From assembly GCA_030686995.1 (NCBI GenBank), contig CM060691.1, forward strand, positions 92,259,743-92,323,742: DNA of 64,000 nucleotides, written 5' to 3'. Within the stretch, counting starts at the first letter, position 1, and each line of letters starts with the position of its first letter. This document shows, piece by piece, positions 22,763-35,046 of this stretch. The DNA comes from Artemisia argyi. Lineage: Eukaryota; Streptophyta; Magnoliopsida; Asterales; Asteraceae. Below the pieces are notes generated by a model. It saw nothing but the letters and a program-made list of their open reading frames with translations, had not been told where the DNA came from and made no database searches. Position numbers and translations under genes: made by a program.

Positions 22763-23125
22763 AAGTAATTCTTATCAAAGATGTGCAACATGCAAAATAT
22801 TTAGGGCAAAGGGGTTTAATCATTACGGTATGGTGCTAAACTGCTAAATGGCTCGCTAAATGCAACTTCTTTTTCATGCCATTATTCGTGTGCCATGGTA
22901 CAGGCCAACATGCCAAACTTGTGCCAAACGGTTTTGAGATGATACCTTACGCTTTTAGAGTTGACTTTTTTTTTTACTGTTAAAAAAAGTGACTACAATT
23001 GTTAAGGTTTTTAAGTTAGGGACTCTCTGCATCGAAGTAAAAATGTCAAAAGGTGAAAATAAGTAGTTGCTATCGTTTGTACTAGAATTAGAGTAAGAAT
23101 TAGAATTGGAGGGCGTAGGTTGATT
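22763..23125. other. PPR upstream region
   Basis: The 5' flank of the minus-strand PPR gene. No clear TATA box or other gene is seen. Confidence 0.4.
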
Positions 23126-23133
23126 CATGTTAC

Positions 23134-23491
23134 CAAGGTTTTGAAACCCGGGTCGACCCGGCTGGGTTAACCGGTTCAGGCCGAAAAAACGGGTTAAAAC
23201 AACCCGGGTTTCTAAAACCGGGTTACCCGGTTTGACCCGCCGGGTTTTGAGTGACCCGGGTCAACCCGGTTCTCAAAACCCGGCCAGGTTTCAGTTTTTA
23301 AAAATATTTTAATAAAAACCCGGGTTGACCCGGTGGCCGACCCGGTTGACCCGGCGGTCGAACCGGTTGACCCGGTCAAAAAAATAAAAAAATAATAAAT
23401 TGAAAACCGGGTTGACCCGGCGGTCCAACCGGTCGAACCGGTGCCCGATGACTCGACCGGGTCAATTTCGAACCCGGTTTTCAAAACATTA
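23134..23491. mobile_element. GC-rich hAT-like MITE with 8-bp duplication
   Basis: A 358-bp island of GACCCGG/CCGGGT phrases with imperfect inverted ends (GGTTTTGAAACCCGG on the left; GTTTTGAAAACCGG as reverse complement of the right) is flanked by CATGTTAC on both sides (23126-23133 and 23492-23499). Internally it consists of repeated CCCGGTTGACCCGG-type units and can fold extensively. The short ORFs inside it are repeat translation. Confidence 0.8.
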
Positions 23492-23499
23492 CATGTTAC

Positions 23500-25100
23500 A
23501 ATGAAGTTTTCATCTAGGCTTTTTAGATGATTTTTAGTAGCCTTGGTAGATATATGCTCATGACTTTTAGCTTCCTAAACTATTTTGATAGACCCACTTG
23601 ATATATATACGCGCATTTTAGGTATGGAGTCATAACTAGTTTTATTTATGTATTTTAGGCGATTTTAGTAGTTTTACATGTACATATTTGACTTTGTTTT
23701 AAGGTATAGAGCCTCATAGCTATATCAATCTACGCACTTTGTTGTATCCTTAGGACAAATAATTATATTTTCTCACAGGCCCAATTTCCTCACACACTTA
23801 TGCTTTTATGTTTCACATTCCTTTATGCATTTATTCTTATGCATACCCCTTTTTCTTATTCTTTATTGTGGTACCACGTGCACTTGCTCTTATGCGCTTT
23901 CTATTATCTCACTATCTCTTATGCACTTTCTATTATCTCTATTATCTTTATGCGCTTTCTATTCACAATATATATTATGGGGCAACATAGTTGCCAAAAC
24001 TCTATTAAACAATTAATTTTTCAGCGAGAAGAGTAAAAAAATATTCCACCACCAAGGCTCCAAAGAAGCATAAAAAAATAATTTGTTGGTGGACCCAACT
24101 TGGGAATAGATTATATCGACAAAAGGTACAATGTTACAAATTGGAAACAAAAATAATTAACTAAGCCCCACATTTAATAAATTATTATTATGAGGATTGC
24201 TAAGAGCAAGCTTACTTTTGCTACTTTCACACCCTTTAAAAAAAATACTAACACATATTTTGTGTATTTGGTCATTCATGTAATAGGTTTGTTGCAAACT
24301 CAATCCTTCATGATTAACTTTGCAACGAAACACTGATATAAGGACAATTTCTGTAACAAAATTCTAAAAGAAATTTTCAAAAATAGTCCTTAGGTCATCG
24401 ATCCTTAACAGAGTTAATCCCTTGCGCTTCAATAATTTTGTATTCAAAATTTCCGCCGCGAAGCGCGGGCAATCACACCTTGTTATCTTTATATTCGATA
24501 CTTTTATGCGTTGTATATCTCAATTATTCTACTATTTAATGGCGGTACTTATCTAATTATCTCTATCCTTGTATGCTACCATGCATAGTATACTTACATA
24601 GTTCTCTATTCTTGTAATTCACACACTCACACAATCGCATATATATACAAAGACACTTCATATTTGAGCACATTCACCCTCACACATACACTTGTCGGAT
24701 GTCAAGCAGTTTCCCTACTCTTCTCTCAGGTTAACCCTCGGAGGCCCGGAGTAGGAGTATCATATGTCTACATTTTACCTCATGTATCCCTCTCTGGCAG
24801 GATTGCGTATTGTTGTTATAGGTCCTAACAACATCAACATTTAAAAGCCAAAAGATTTCAGCTTGATTCAAACCAGGAGACAAAAGATGCAATGAATGGA
24901 AACTGTCCAGTTATATCAACGAAGTGAGACTGCAGGGAACTAGTTCACTCCTTGTAAGATTGAGATTGCAAAAAAAAACTAAAAATCAATCTATAAAACT
25001 ACCAGCTAAAATGTCTCACTTAACCTAGTTATTAGATCGTATTAGATAAAGGACATCAACTTAATCGTGTCCATGAATTCTTTTTGCTTTTGTTTGTTGC
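23500..25100. other. Intergenic DNA, no gene seen
   Basis: AT-rich. TATGCGCTTTCTATTATCTC-type units repeat near 23895-23965. Possible Helitron-like hairpin at 24453-24470. Nothing else supported. Confidence 0.5.
24453..24482 (+). repeat. GC hairpin resembling a Helitron 3' end
   Basis: CCGCCGCGAAGCGCGGGC contains a CCGCG/CGCGG stem with a 3-base loop in AT-rich flanks, followed about 10 bases later by CTTG rather than the canonical CTRR. No 5' terminus was identified, so this is only a resemblance. Confidence 0.25.
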
Positions 25101-25108
25101 ATTCCCCG

Positions 25109-25391
25109 TAGGGCTGCTCATCGGGTGAAAACCGGACCGGACCGAGAAAAATCGGACTAGCCCAAACCGAATCCGGCAAAAAACCTAGACCGAGACCGGA
25201 CCAAATGTGGTCGGTCCAGTCTCGGTCCAAATAGGCTAAATGTCTGGGTTTTTAAGCTGGACCGGACCGGACCGAGACCAAAATTATGAAAACCCCTAGA
25301 CCGAGACCGGACCAAATGTGGTCTGTCCGGTCTCGGTCTGATCCAGTCCGGTCGGTTTTGTCGGTCGGTCCGGTCCATTTGCTCACCCCTA
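25109..25391. mobile_element. hAT-type MITE rich in ACCGGACCGG, downstream of the mannosidase gene
   Basis: A 283-bp element begins TAGGGCTGCTCATCGG and ends in a sequence whose reverse complement is TAGGGGTGAGCAAATGG. A perfect 8-bp duplication ATTCCCCG flanks it (25101-25108 and 25392-25399). The interior repeats ACCGGACCGGACCGAGACC and its complement and is strongly self-complementary. It lies about 270 bp past the mannosidase stop codon and may affect its 3' end. Confidence 0.92.
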
Positions 25392-25659
25392 ATTCCCCGT
25401 TGTACCACAGTCCTAACAATGTATACAAAAGCTGAGATCAAAAAGCATAATTTCCAACACATTATTACTTTTAAGACCAAATATAAAGCGAATTTGTTGC
25501 TCTTTTGAATGTCGCAAAGTTTTTCATTTCACCAACTCCTTGATATCATCAGAACAAGGGTCACATTTTGCAGCATTGGGTTTAAATTAACCAAACGGAT
25601 AAACTAAAGGTTAAAACAATAGAAAGTGGTCAAACAGACCACATCACCCTGCATTTACA

Positions 25660-28600
25660 TCACTGTTCAGAACCAAACATTTTGATATTAACCAAGTCTA
25701 TAAAGAATGTCCGGATTTCCATCGGTCCAAGTTCAACAACTAGCTTTTCAGAATCAACAATGCCCCCCCTCACAATCTTGCCTTCAGATGGATCTTTCAC
25801 TTTCCAGGCCAATCTCTTCTTCTCCATCTCATCTCTTTCTTGGTTACCCGACAGATTCATCTCTGTCACCTTGCTTATCTGAAAAAACAAAAACACAAAT
25901 CAAATGGACAATTTCAGTAAGCATGAACCAAAGTCAACATATATATATATCATAATGTCATATATACCTTTCTATTTGGGAAAAGCTTCTTCAGCTCCAC
26001 ACTCGCCATTACTGAATAATCTTTGTCCTCGCCCACCTTTTAAACCACAAAACAAACACCCTTTTAAGTATCATATTAATTACTGTGTGAAAAATATTAT
26101 AAATTTACATTCTTCCAAGACAGCATTCCAAAAATTAAACAGTATGATAAAGCAAAAACCTCGTAAAGATGAGCCAAACGAAGGAGTACTTTTCCACTTT
26201 CAAGCTCCTGCAATCATCATATAAAAATAAATTTTAACATGGTGCCTTAAAAATCAGAACGTGGTGCACTAATCCACTTTTTAGGTAGCATGAAAGATAT
26301 TCAAAATGTTTTCACGGCATTGTTGCCAAAAGCTAGCAAAAACAAATTAAAAGAAAACGAACCAACCGATTTATGTTAATCATAGCACCATTGTAAGCAT
26401 TTTTACATATAAAAAAAAAAAAATAAAAGAAGCAGCAGCAGTCTATGATGTTATAAATCAGTATTTATCTGCCAAAAATATATTTCCAAGAACTCAACCG
26501 AACCTAAGAACATTTAAGGCGACTGTATACCTGTAGAGTTATTATTGCTGTATTGTTTGGCAAACTATAGGATTCATCAATCATTGAGAAGGATGATACA
26601 TGAGAGTTTGTCCAATCATTTCCATCCTGCAAGAAACGTATAAACAGAGATACACAGATATAGAAACCCAAAAATCAATATTCTTTTAGACCAAGGTTGT
26701 TCAAAGAAAATCATCTTACCTGTTCTGCAAATGCTAGCAGAAGAGGAGAATAAATTTCTTGACCAAACGTGCGACGCCACTTAGCTCCATCTCCTATGGG
26801 ATCAATTCTGATATAAAATTTTCCTTGGACCTGAAAAATACCATATATGAACAGACATCCGAGAAAGAACGGAAACACAACAAAAGACTACATATTTTGA
26901 CTTCCTTTTTCTGTCCTCTGTCTCAACTCTCAACTATTACTAAAGCCTGTTGTTTTTCCATAGATAAAGGTAGTATGCTTCTGTAATGATCGTAAGTTGA
27001 CAAATTAGGACACCAAGTTAAAAGTAGGATTGCTAGCTCACTCAGTACACTTTTGAACATGCAACTAGATAGAAATTTAGTTAACAGAGAACACGCATAG
27101 AAATGTACCCAGTGACATCATAAGAAAAATGTTTGTATGTTGTACATGTGAAGGAAGTAGCAGAGTCCTGTTGAGTGTTGACAGCATAGTTTGATGACAG
27201 AAAAATTCTTAGTTGCTTACCACCAAGCCCTTGCAATCATCCGCAGCACATATTGTCTCATTTAGCACCTCACCAACACCTTTTGCATCATCAAACAATA
27301 GCCTCCTTTAAAAAGAAGAGAAAGAAAAGACATTAGTTTATTTAGTATATATGAAAAAAAAAAAAAAAAAAAAAAAAACATATACTTGAAATCATTAAAA
27401 GTATTAGGTATTGTTCTGCAAGATTATCCTAATTATTGTTGCTTGAATGGCCGATACCTTAAACAGATGCTATCTAGAACCGCAAGTGAAAAACATACCT
27501 ATGGAGCATTAGTTCTATTTGGCCATCTACTAAACTCGAGCCACCTACTGCACGGTCCACCAAAACTGAGAGTTCCTTACTTCCATCCTCAACATAAGCT
27601 CCAAGGTTTATCTAAGAAATCATGGGTACACATCAATACAAAGGATATACAGATCAACAAGTAAAATACAACCAAATGAGTTATATATGGATGCATGTAG
27701 GAAGGGCCTATTAGAAGCTAACAATTCAAGACATGCATCTTCCAAAATATATGTAAACAGTAAACAGTTCCTAATGGTCAACCTGATTATAACCATATAA
27801 ACTATGAAATAGGATATGAACACTTACTGGGTAATAATTTCCAGCAACTGGTTCATTCACTTCCAGGTCCCAGTCAGTTCTGTAATCAAGGACCTGAAAA
27901 ATTGTGTTTCTTATTAGGCTGCAAACATCGAATACCGCAAGTTCAAAATATTGTAAAAAAATCACCAGATAAAATGTGCAACAATTGTTAAAGCAAGAGA
28001 TTAGTATTAGAGAACAAAATAAACATATTTCTATGTACCCTTTTAATAAAGTCTCTCCCATTAGAATCAGTATAAAATGTCTTGTTAGTCTTGAAGCCAG
28101 TTGTGATTTGAGTTGTTATTTCTTTCCCAATACCATCATCCACAGGGATAGGTCCAATCTAGTACCAAATCGTACAACATGATTAGATAATATGTACTAG
28201 CCAACAGAAAACTGCCACAACTAAATAGAATCAAGCTAACAGAAAACTTACAGTAAACTCAACTTCAGCATGTTCCTTATCCTTGTATACACGGGTAACC
28301 TGCATACAATTACATTATGTGAATGGGGGAATATGCACAATATAAAACGTAAAACTGACAGTTGCTATGTGCTATATATGTCTGTCTCTGTGATTGGTAG
28401 CTTTTATATCTGTAGTGCTTAAAGTGATACATATATATGAGTCTACATCGAGCAGAAAGTCTCTTATAGATAGTAACTCAGTGCATCAAATATTTATTCA
28501 TATCTGCAAGAACACTGCATATATAGGGGGTTTGTAACCTTTGAAGAAGAACTGAATAAATGACTAATGAAAACAGAAGCAATACCTAAAAGTCTAAAAC

Positions 28601-29707
28601 CAAACATCTTTCACAACAAAATACCTGATTTATCCAGGAGTTAACCGGTTGGTGCACTTCATCCATAAGTGGACCCCTTATTATAGTAAAAGCTTTCTGC
28701 AACAAAACAGAACTCAGGAAAGGGATAATCACTTGCAACTTATAGCGGAATTCGTATGTTGATTACCCCAAGTTCGAAACACATGACACCAAAAGAAGAA
28801 TGGTTTACCTGCCCTTCAGATTTTATTGGAAACGTGCCACTAGGACGGAAGATATAAGCTCCAGAAGCCTTTAAAAAGTAGAAACAATTTTAGAGGATGA
28901 ACAAAATTCTTGTAACCAACTTCGCTGTTAAAACATTTAGAAATTTATGATGAATAAACTATTTTCAGTAAACCTGCATACACACATACACCTTCCACAT
29001 TCTAGTTAAGTAATTGCAGTACCTGATCTGTGTTATTATGCCCAGAATAGTAGCTATACGAGTGTCCCATGGATTCTTCAACCTTTTACCATGTGCAAAG
29101 AAAGAGATGTTGATATTATTTTTGATAAATGAACACTGATTCTTTTATATCAAATGGCTGCTGCATAATGAAATAAAGAAAAAAAATTAATTTAAGGAAT
29201 TGCGGATACCAAGTTTCTGTTATTGATGTAACGTGTAAGCTTTCCCTCATCTGTAGCGTAATGCAGCTTCAAATTTCCTCCACCAACTACTACAGTTTCA
29301 TCGCCAGTACTGTCTGAAGTCCACACTGTTGACATTGTTGAACATCTATCTGCTAACCATAATTACGGATGTGATATTATCTTTTATGTTTGTAACCATA
29401 ATTTCAAAATTTTAACGACATATTTATTTAATTACCTGTGTGTTCCGCCTTTGAGATAATGTAGGTGCTGAAACCAAGAGGTGGTACAGATGCTGTAAAT
29501 CCGAGCCAGTATTGGGGTGTACTGCTTGGAGACTTACCAAGATATGCCTTAACATGATAGTTTCTCGTGTTCAAAGAGGCATTGAATATGGGAAGAAGCT
29601 GTGATTTGATTTCTTTTCCACCTGAATCCAGGACAATCAATTCGTTGGTGGAAACCTACAGCATTTTGACATCAAGTCAAAACAATCAGACCATAAAGTC
29701 AAATTTC

Positions 29708-29752
<45 letters not shown>

Positions 29753-32700
29753 TGAATGATTAGGAAAAAGTGACAAAACTTACAGGAATTCGGACCACTT
29801 CATCTCTCTTCCAGCCTAGGGAATTGTAGACAACTACCACCTATAAAAGTATGGAAGCTTGTTATGATGGTAATCTAGACGTCGAACAAATTAGGAAAAA
29901 GAGAGATGAAGACCAAGCTTACCAAACTTTTTCCCTCAGCCAAAACAGCTTCAGATGGAGGACAGTAACTTATGTTAAGGAGAGGACACTGAATGCAAAT
30001 TTACCAATTAGCCATTGGTCACAGTTATAATCAAAATAGAAGAAATGAAGTAGCAAAGCTGCATAGACTACCTGCTGTAACATGCCAGCTGATTTGTCAT
30101 GGGTACCACTTGACCCTGACGCGGCTAAAAATGCTAATGACGAAGCAACTATTTCCTCAGCCTGAACACATGTGGAACTAGAATAAGTTACATGTGTATC
30201 TCTAAGTGTTTCATTTCAACTAGCATTATGTATTAAATGTTTAATACATTCATTGACTAGCCCACATAGAAATCGCTCTCTGATATTTATCAAATCTCAC
30301 CTCTGCATAGCCCTTTGAGATACGCAATGCATAATCTGCAGCAACATGCTGCCTTTGTGTACCACTAACTGCATCATGATGTTGAGCAATTGCCAGAGCA
30401 TTGGCCAGGGCATCTGTATTTGGTCCAGAACCGTTCCTGCCTATGTAAAATTCTAACTGCCTTGCTGCCTAAACATATAGCAGGTGAGGTCTCAATAACA
30501 CTTACGCCCTTGGAAGAGACAATGAGACAAAAGGGTTCTACAAGAATTTACCAAATAGTAACTGCTCATTGACCTGACATAACCTTTAAAAGTTGGCCTG
30601 CTAGTAAAGTATCCTGTCCAATAGGTATTTGCTTTATCTGCATACCTAGAAGTTATCATTTGGTCTTTTAGGACATAAGACTATAGAGAGGGAACGCGGA
30701 ATTAACTTGTTCAACACTGTAAGATAACATTATACTTACGGGAAGAAGTCATCAGTTTTAAGAGGCCAGGTTTCATTAGCTGCATTTTTTTCATCTGTGT
30801 AAATAGATGGAGTAGAATATAGTGCATTCACACGGCCATCCTTAACAAAAATAAAATTAAATGATTACTTTCTTTCACAAGTAGAGTGGACAAAAACAGT
30901 GAGCAGAAAAAATAGGAAACCAAGTATGAAAGAATCTAGAAGTAGATTTGAAATGTAAAGGGGAATACCAGGTTAACATAATGAATAAATTTGTCGATTT
31001 GCCTGAACCATGAAACTGCATACTGATACCGGAAATCAGTCCCCATTGCCCACATTATATGGTTCGTCCTTGTTACATTAACCTTCAATGTAAATAGCAG
31101 CATGACTTAGAAATGTAGAAATAAGGAAGAGGGTACGACACTACCGTTTCCTTGACTAAAAGAATTAGAAACAATGCTCCAGTGCATCCAAGTTGATTTG
31201 ATATAACAAAGATACAGTTACATACCTGAGCCATGGCAGCCTCCACAAAATCATTTACCCGTTCTTGAACATTGTAGTCAAAGAGGAGTTCATCGTCCTT
31301 CAAATACATATACGTAACCAGTCAAAAGAACCAACCATAGGAATTAAACATTCACATTATGTTTTATGTATTTACCTGGATAGGATCAGACACGTCATTG
31401 ATTTCAAACGTAAAACCATCAGGTGGATCATAATGTCTGGGAAATATGCCGGTAAATATCTGCAAGTACCGGTGGAGAGATACAAATAAAGTTGCTTTCT
31501 TTTTTCAAACAATTGCAATATGGAAGCAGAATCTTAAATTATATCAACCAGCTAATGAACAAAACGCCAATCACAATCAAAATATACCATACGTTTGTCT
31601 GCACATCAAAAGCACATGGTACTTGTGTTGTATACACTCACCTGTGAAGATGAACCAAGAGACTTGGAACCCTCCCATATAAACTCAAGAGTCTTCTCAT
31701 TTTTCCGCTTTTCCCTGTCTTGATAATCCATTCTAGCAAAGTAGAGCGAGTCAAATCCCACCTGCAAGAGTCGAAAACATTAGATTGGGAGTACTCAATT
31801 CCATAATTTATGTCGAAATCAATTGGAACCGAAGTAAACAGAAATATAACTAGCTAATAACCAAGATCATTGTATACCTCGGCACCCAACAAGTAAGCTT
31901 GCACTGCAGAATGACCAAATGGATCAATCTGCCACCCAACTCTAGGTTTTTGACCAAACTCCCGCAGTATAAACATATGTCCCAAAGTCGTCTGATCAAT
32001 CAAGTCTATGTAATGCGGTGTCGCCTCATCGTGCATACACATCCCTCCATTACTTAAAAAAAGCACAATCAAATAATATTAACAACTACAATGCAATGTC
32101 TAAAACATCACAAATTCCAAAACAGTCAACATACATGAACTCTAGTTGACCAGTGTTGACCAGCTCCTTGACTTTCTCCTTAAGGACTTCACTCTGCTGG
32201 TTCCACCATCTCTCAAAAAACGCCTACCAAAGATAAAACAGATTAATTTCATTGTCTGTGAAACTGAACGTTAAGAGTATTTTAGTAAGCGTATGACCAC
32301 GCCAGCTTAGTTAGTTAGTTGTTACAATCATGTTTTGATTCTGTTAGATTTCTTACGAGTCGGTTACCTATTAGTGATATGAAACATACGCACTGGGTGT
32401 TTAGGATTGCTTATTTTTTTTCTTCTTATCTCAAGCCGTAGCAGTTTTGTGTCATCCAAAATATTCTATTTTGAGGTAAAATAAAAATATTCTGATAAGT
32501 AGGTAGAGAGTTGCTTATTTCAAAGTGCCGAAATTTAGATTACCTGTTAACCATCATATTTAACCTAAAATTTTCTATAAACGGAATTTAATTAAAAATT
32601 TTAAAATAACATTGCCTTTATTAGCATTATTGCCTTATTTCCACAAAATATGCAAATCCAAACACTTTTTCCAAAAGTGCTTATTTCTAAGCAGCATTAG

Positions 32701-33244
32701 ACAATACCACAAGCGGAAAAATAATAAGCAATCCCAAATTAACCCCACCACAGTATTTCTCTCTAGAAATACAACTAACAATATTAAAGTACATATAACA
32801 CAAGGCTCGGAAAGCTCGACTTGGTATGCCTCTAATTAAAACACCAAAAGTCCAAAACTAAGCACAGAAGAACTTACAATCTCAACATAGATAAACTTGC
32901 GATTTTTATCATCAATCAAAGCCGAAATAACCGAATCCAGCACATTTTGAACACAAGCACCCTACAATACAATCATTCACTCAAAACACTTATATATTTA
33001 TATATAGTGAGCAATAATCATAAAAACACAGTAAGTAATAAAAACATACTCTAATAGAATTATTAGCTCCAACGTAGTACTGATCAACGGTTTTAAGCCA
33101 GCCTACGTCATCATGAGAGTGAGGTACTAAATGAACATTTATTTTATCAGGTTCTATTCTGTGATCAGTGTCATATATCATATACTTGCACTTAACTAAC
33201 ACAAAACAGCTGATAATTATTAGTGTTAGTAGTAATTGTTTCAT
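25660..33244 (-). CDS. Lysosomal/vacuolar-type alpha-mannosidase, glycoside hydrolase family 38, 29 exons
   Basis: Twenty-nine exons with in-phase GT/AG borders give 1012 aa, close to the Arabidopsis At3g26720-type enzyme. Exons: 33244-33050, 32961-32878, 32223-32135, 32052-31878, 31761-31642, 31459-31376, 31297-31226, 31082-30969, 30840-30740, 30645-30552, 30468-30301, 30161-30072, 29988-29923, 29840-29784, 29655-29436, 29352-29210, 29082-29023, 28868-28809, 28696-28625, 28299-28252, 28158-28039, 27893-27828, 27611-27499, 27305-27221, 26830-26720, 26626-26531, 26207-26160, 26036-25968, 25878-25660. Residues 1-19 look like a signal peptide. PHSHDDVGW (zinc ligands His44, Asp46), QIDPFGHS (nucleophile Asp166) and QHHDAVSGT (zinc ligand His407) are intact. 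It removes alpha-mannose from N-glycans in vacuole or apoplast. A run of 39 A lies in intron 14. Confidence 0.95.
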
Positions 33245-33549
33245 CTTTTTTTCTTTTCTTTTTTTGGGGAGTGGAAGGTCAAAGTGATGGAAATGAAAGA
33301 GTTGAGTTGAGGTGAGTTGAGTGACTTTGTTTAGTTAAGTTATTAAAGTACAGAAGAGAGACACGTGGCGTTGGTGTTTGGTTGTTGTGTTTGTGTTGTG
33401 ACCCAATGAGAAATGATAATGGGCTGGAGTAAAGGTAACGTTTACCGTGGTCACAAAATCATCGCCCCTTTGTTACTTTTTTTGTAGCTAGTTGACCACT
33501 ACCTTGGCTGCTTTAAACAAGTTTTTTGTGTACAAAGTTTTCTAGGTTA
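33245..33549 (-). promoter_or_regulatory. Alpha-mannosidase 5' flank with a G-box/ABRE core
   Basis: ACACGTGGCG at 33361-33370 contains CACGTG, a G-box/ABRE-type bZIP or bHLH site, about 120 bp upstream of the start codon. No clear TATA box. Regulation by light or ABA is only a possibility. Confidence 0.4.
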
Positions 33550-34142
33550 GACTAATGCTAATGGTGACCACTTTTTCATTCAAGCAACTCGTCACTTCAG
33601 CGCCACATCAGCTTTCTCTCTCTACAACTCCACCTCAATCATAATTAGCTAGTGGTGACCACAAAAGCAACCCCATAACTTTTTTATTTTTTTTTTATTA
33701 TTTTTTTTAATTAAAAACTAAAACAAATCACACCATTGAAACTTTAAGTGATTATTTGTCATTTTTTCTCAAGCAAGGATTGAAAGTGTTAACTTTGTTA
33801 ACTTGTTGGCACCATTTAAGAAATACAAATAACTTATTGATCCAAAAGTGAAAAGTAATATAAACATAGAGGGCATAAACTGTACACATCAAAGAGTGGA
33901 TCATCTTCTTCTTCCTGGTAATATAAAGTTATAAACACCATGTGTACATATTTTCTTAAATCACAAAACTTTACCCCCAACGGTCTAAAAATGGAGTGAT
34001 ATGTTGCAATTGTTTCGGTCGGCCAAGCAACCGAAACTTTGAAAAGTTTGCCAAGCGACGCGTCGCATGTGCATTGGCTAGGGGAGGAACGCGTTGCTTT
34101 TTTGGGGTTGTGGTTGAGGGACGACTCCCATTAGCATCAGTC
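33550..34142. mobile_element. Harbinger-like MITE (593 bp)
   Basis: The ends are GACTAATGCTAATGG and, as reverse complement of the right end, GACTGATGCTAATGG (14 of 15 match). TTA flanks both sides (33547-33549 and 34143-34145), the 3-bp duplication typical of PIF/Harbinger elements. It sits about 300 bp upstream of the alpha-mannosidase start codon. Confidence 0.75.
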
Positions 34143-34202
34143 TTAGTGTTGGGGAAATGAGAATATGAATGCTTAATTAGGGTTGTATCACTTGCTATCT
34201 TA

Positions 34203-34589
34203 GGGTATGTTTAGCGAAATGGGCTGGAGCTGGGGCTGGGGCTGAGGCTAGGGCTTATATTATAAGCCGAAATTAAAATTTGTATTTTTATAAACTTGTT
34301 TGGCAAATGGGCTGGGGCTGAGGCTTATTAATGTAAAATTACTAAAAATGAAATAATAAAATGAGTTTTTGTATATGTTAGATATTTTTGTGGGTAAATA
34401 AGTAATTTATTCTTCAAAAGCCCCGGACTTAAGTTTTTAGCCTCTTTTATGGGGCTAAAGTTTTTAGCCGGCTTATTTTATAAGCCCTTCCATAAGCCCC
34501 ATGACAAACGAGACTTATTTAATTAGCCGGCTTATTTTAAAAGCCCAAGCCCCATAAGCCCCATAAAAGCCCTTTCCCCAAACAGAGCC
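34203..34589. mobile_element. Tourist/Harbinger-like MITE (387 bp)
   Basis: The left end GGGTATGTTTAGCGAAATGG and the reverse complement of the right end, GGCTCTGTTTGGGGAAAGG, match the Tourist pattern (G/T-rich, TGTTTGG-like). TTA flanks both sides (34200-34202 and 34590-34592). The interior repeats GGGGCTGGGGCTGAGGC and its complement, plus GGCTTATAAGCC-like words. Confidence 0.8.
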
Positions 34590-35046
34590 TTAATATCTTT
34601 GAATAACTTCAACAAAGAAAACTTTATTTGTTTATTGATTTATGATCACAATAGTTTTTATGTAAGTAAGAAATACATTGAGGTCATTTAGTGAAATTAA
34701 TTCGCAAGCCATTTTATTTTACAGATACAAGATTTGAGAAACTATATTGCATTTAGTTGAAGAAAATGTTCTTTGTTTTCTATTCGTTTTGCAAAAATTT
34801 AAAAGGAAAATTTATCTGGATAAACTACTTTAAAAATAAAAAACATGTTTAGTTTATTTTAGTATTTTCTATTTTAAATAGGGAAAGGGAAGGTTTTGGG
34901 TAAAGCAAGGAAACAACAAAAAAATTATTTTTTAATTTTTCTTGCTAAATTAGGAAATAGGAGATATTTATTTTGTGGACAATTTTTAAAAAATAAAGTG
35001 ATTTATGTTTTGTATGTTTTGTGCAAAGAGTTATGATATTTAGGTC
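34590..35046. other. AT-rich spacer, no gene seen
   Basis: Nothing supported between the MITE and the LTR of element A. Confidence 0.5.

Noticed and set aside
24453..24482. Helitron terminus
   Set aside because: The hairpin is present, but the terminal CTRR is CTTG and no 5' end was found; kept only as a low-confidence repeat.
25157..25480. Minus-strand ORF rich in DRPHLVRSRSR, and another at 23212-23484 rich in GSTGSTAG
   Set aside because: Translations of MITE repeat units bounded by 8-bp target duplications.
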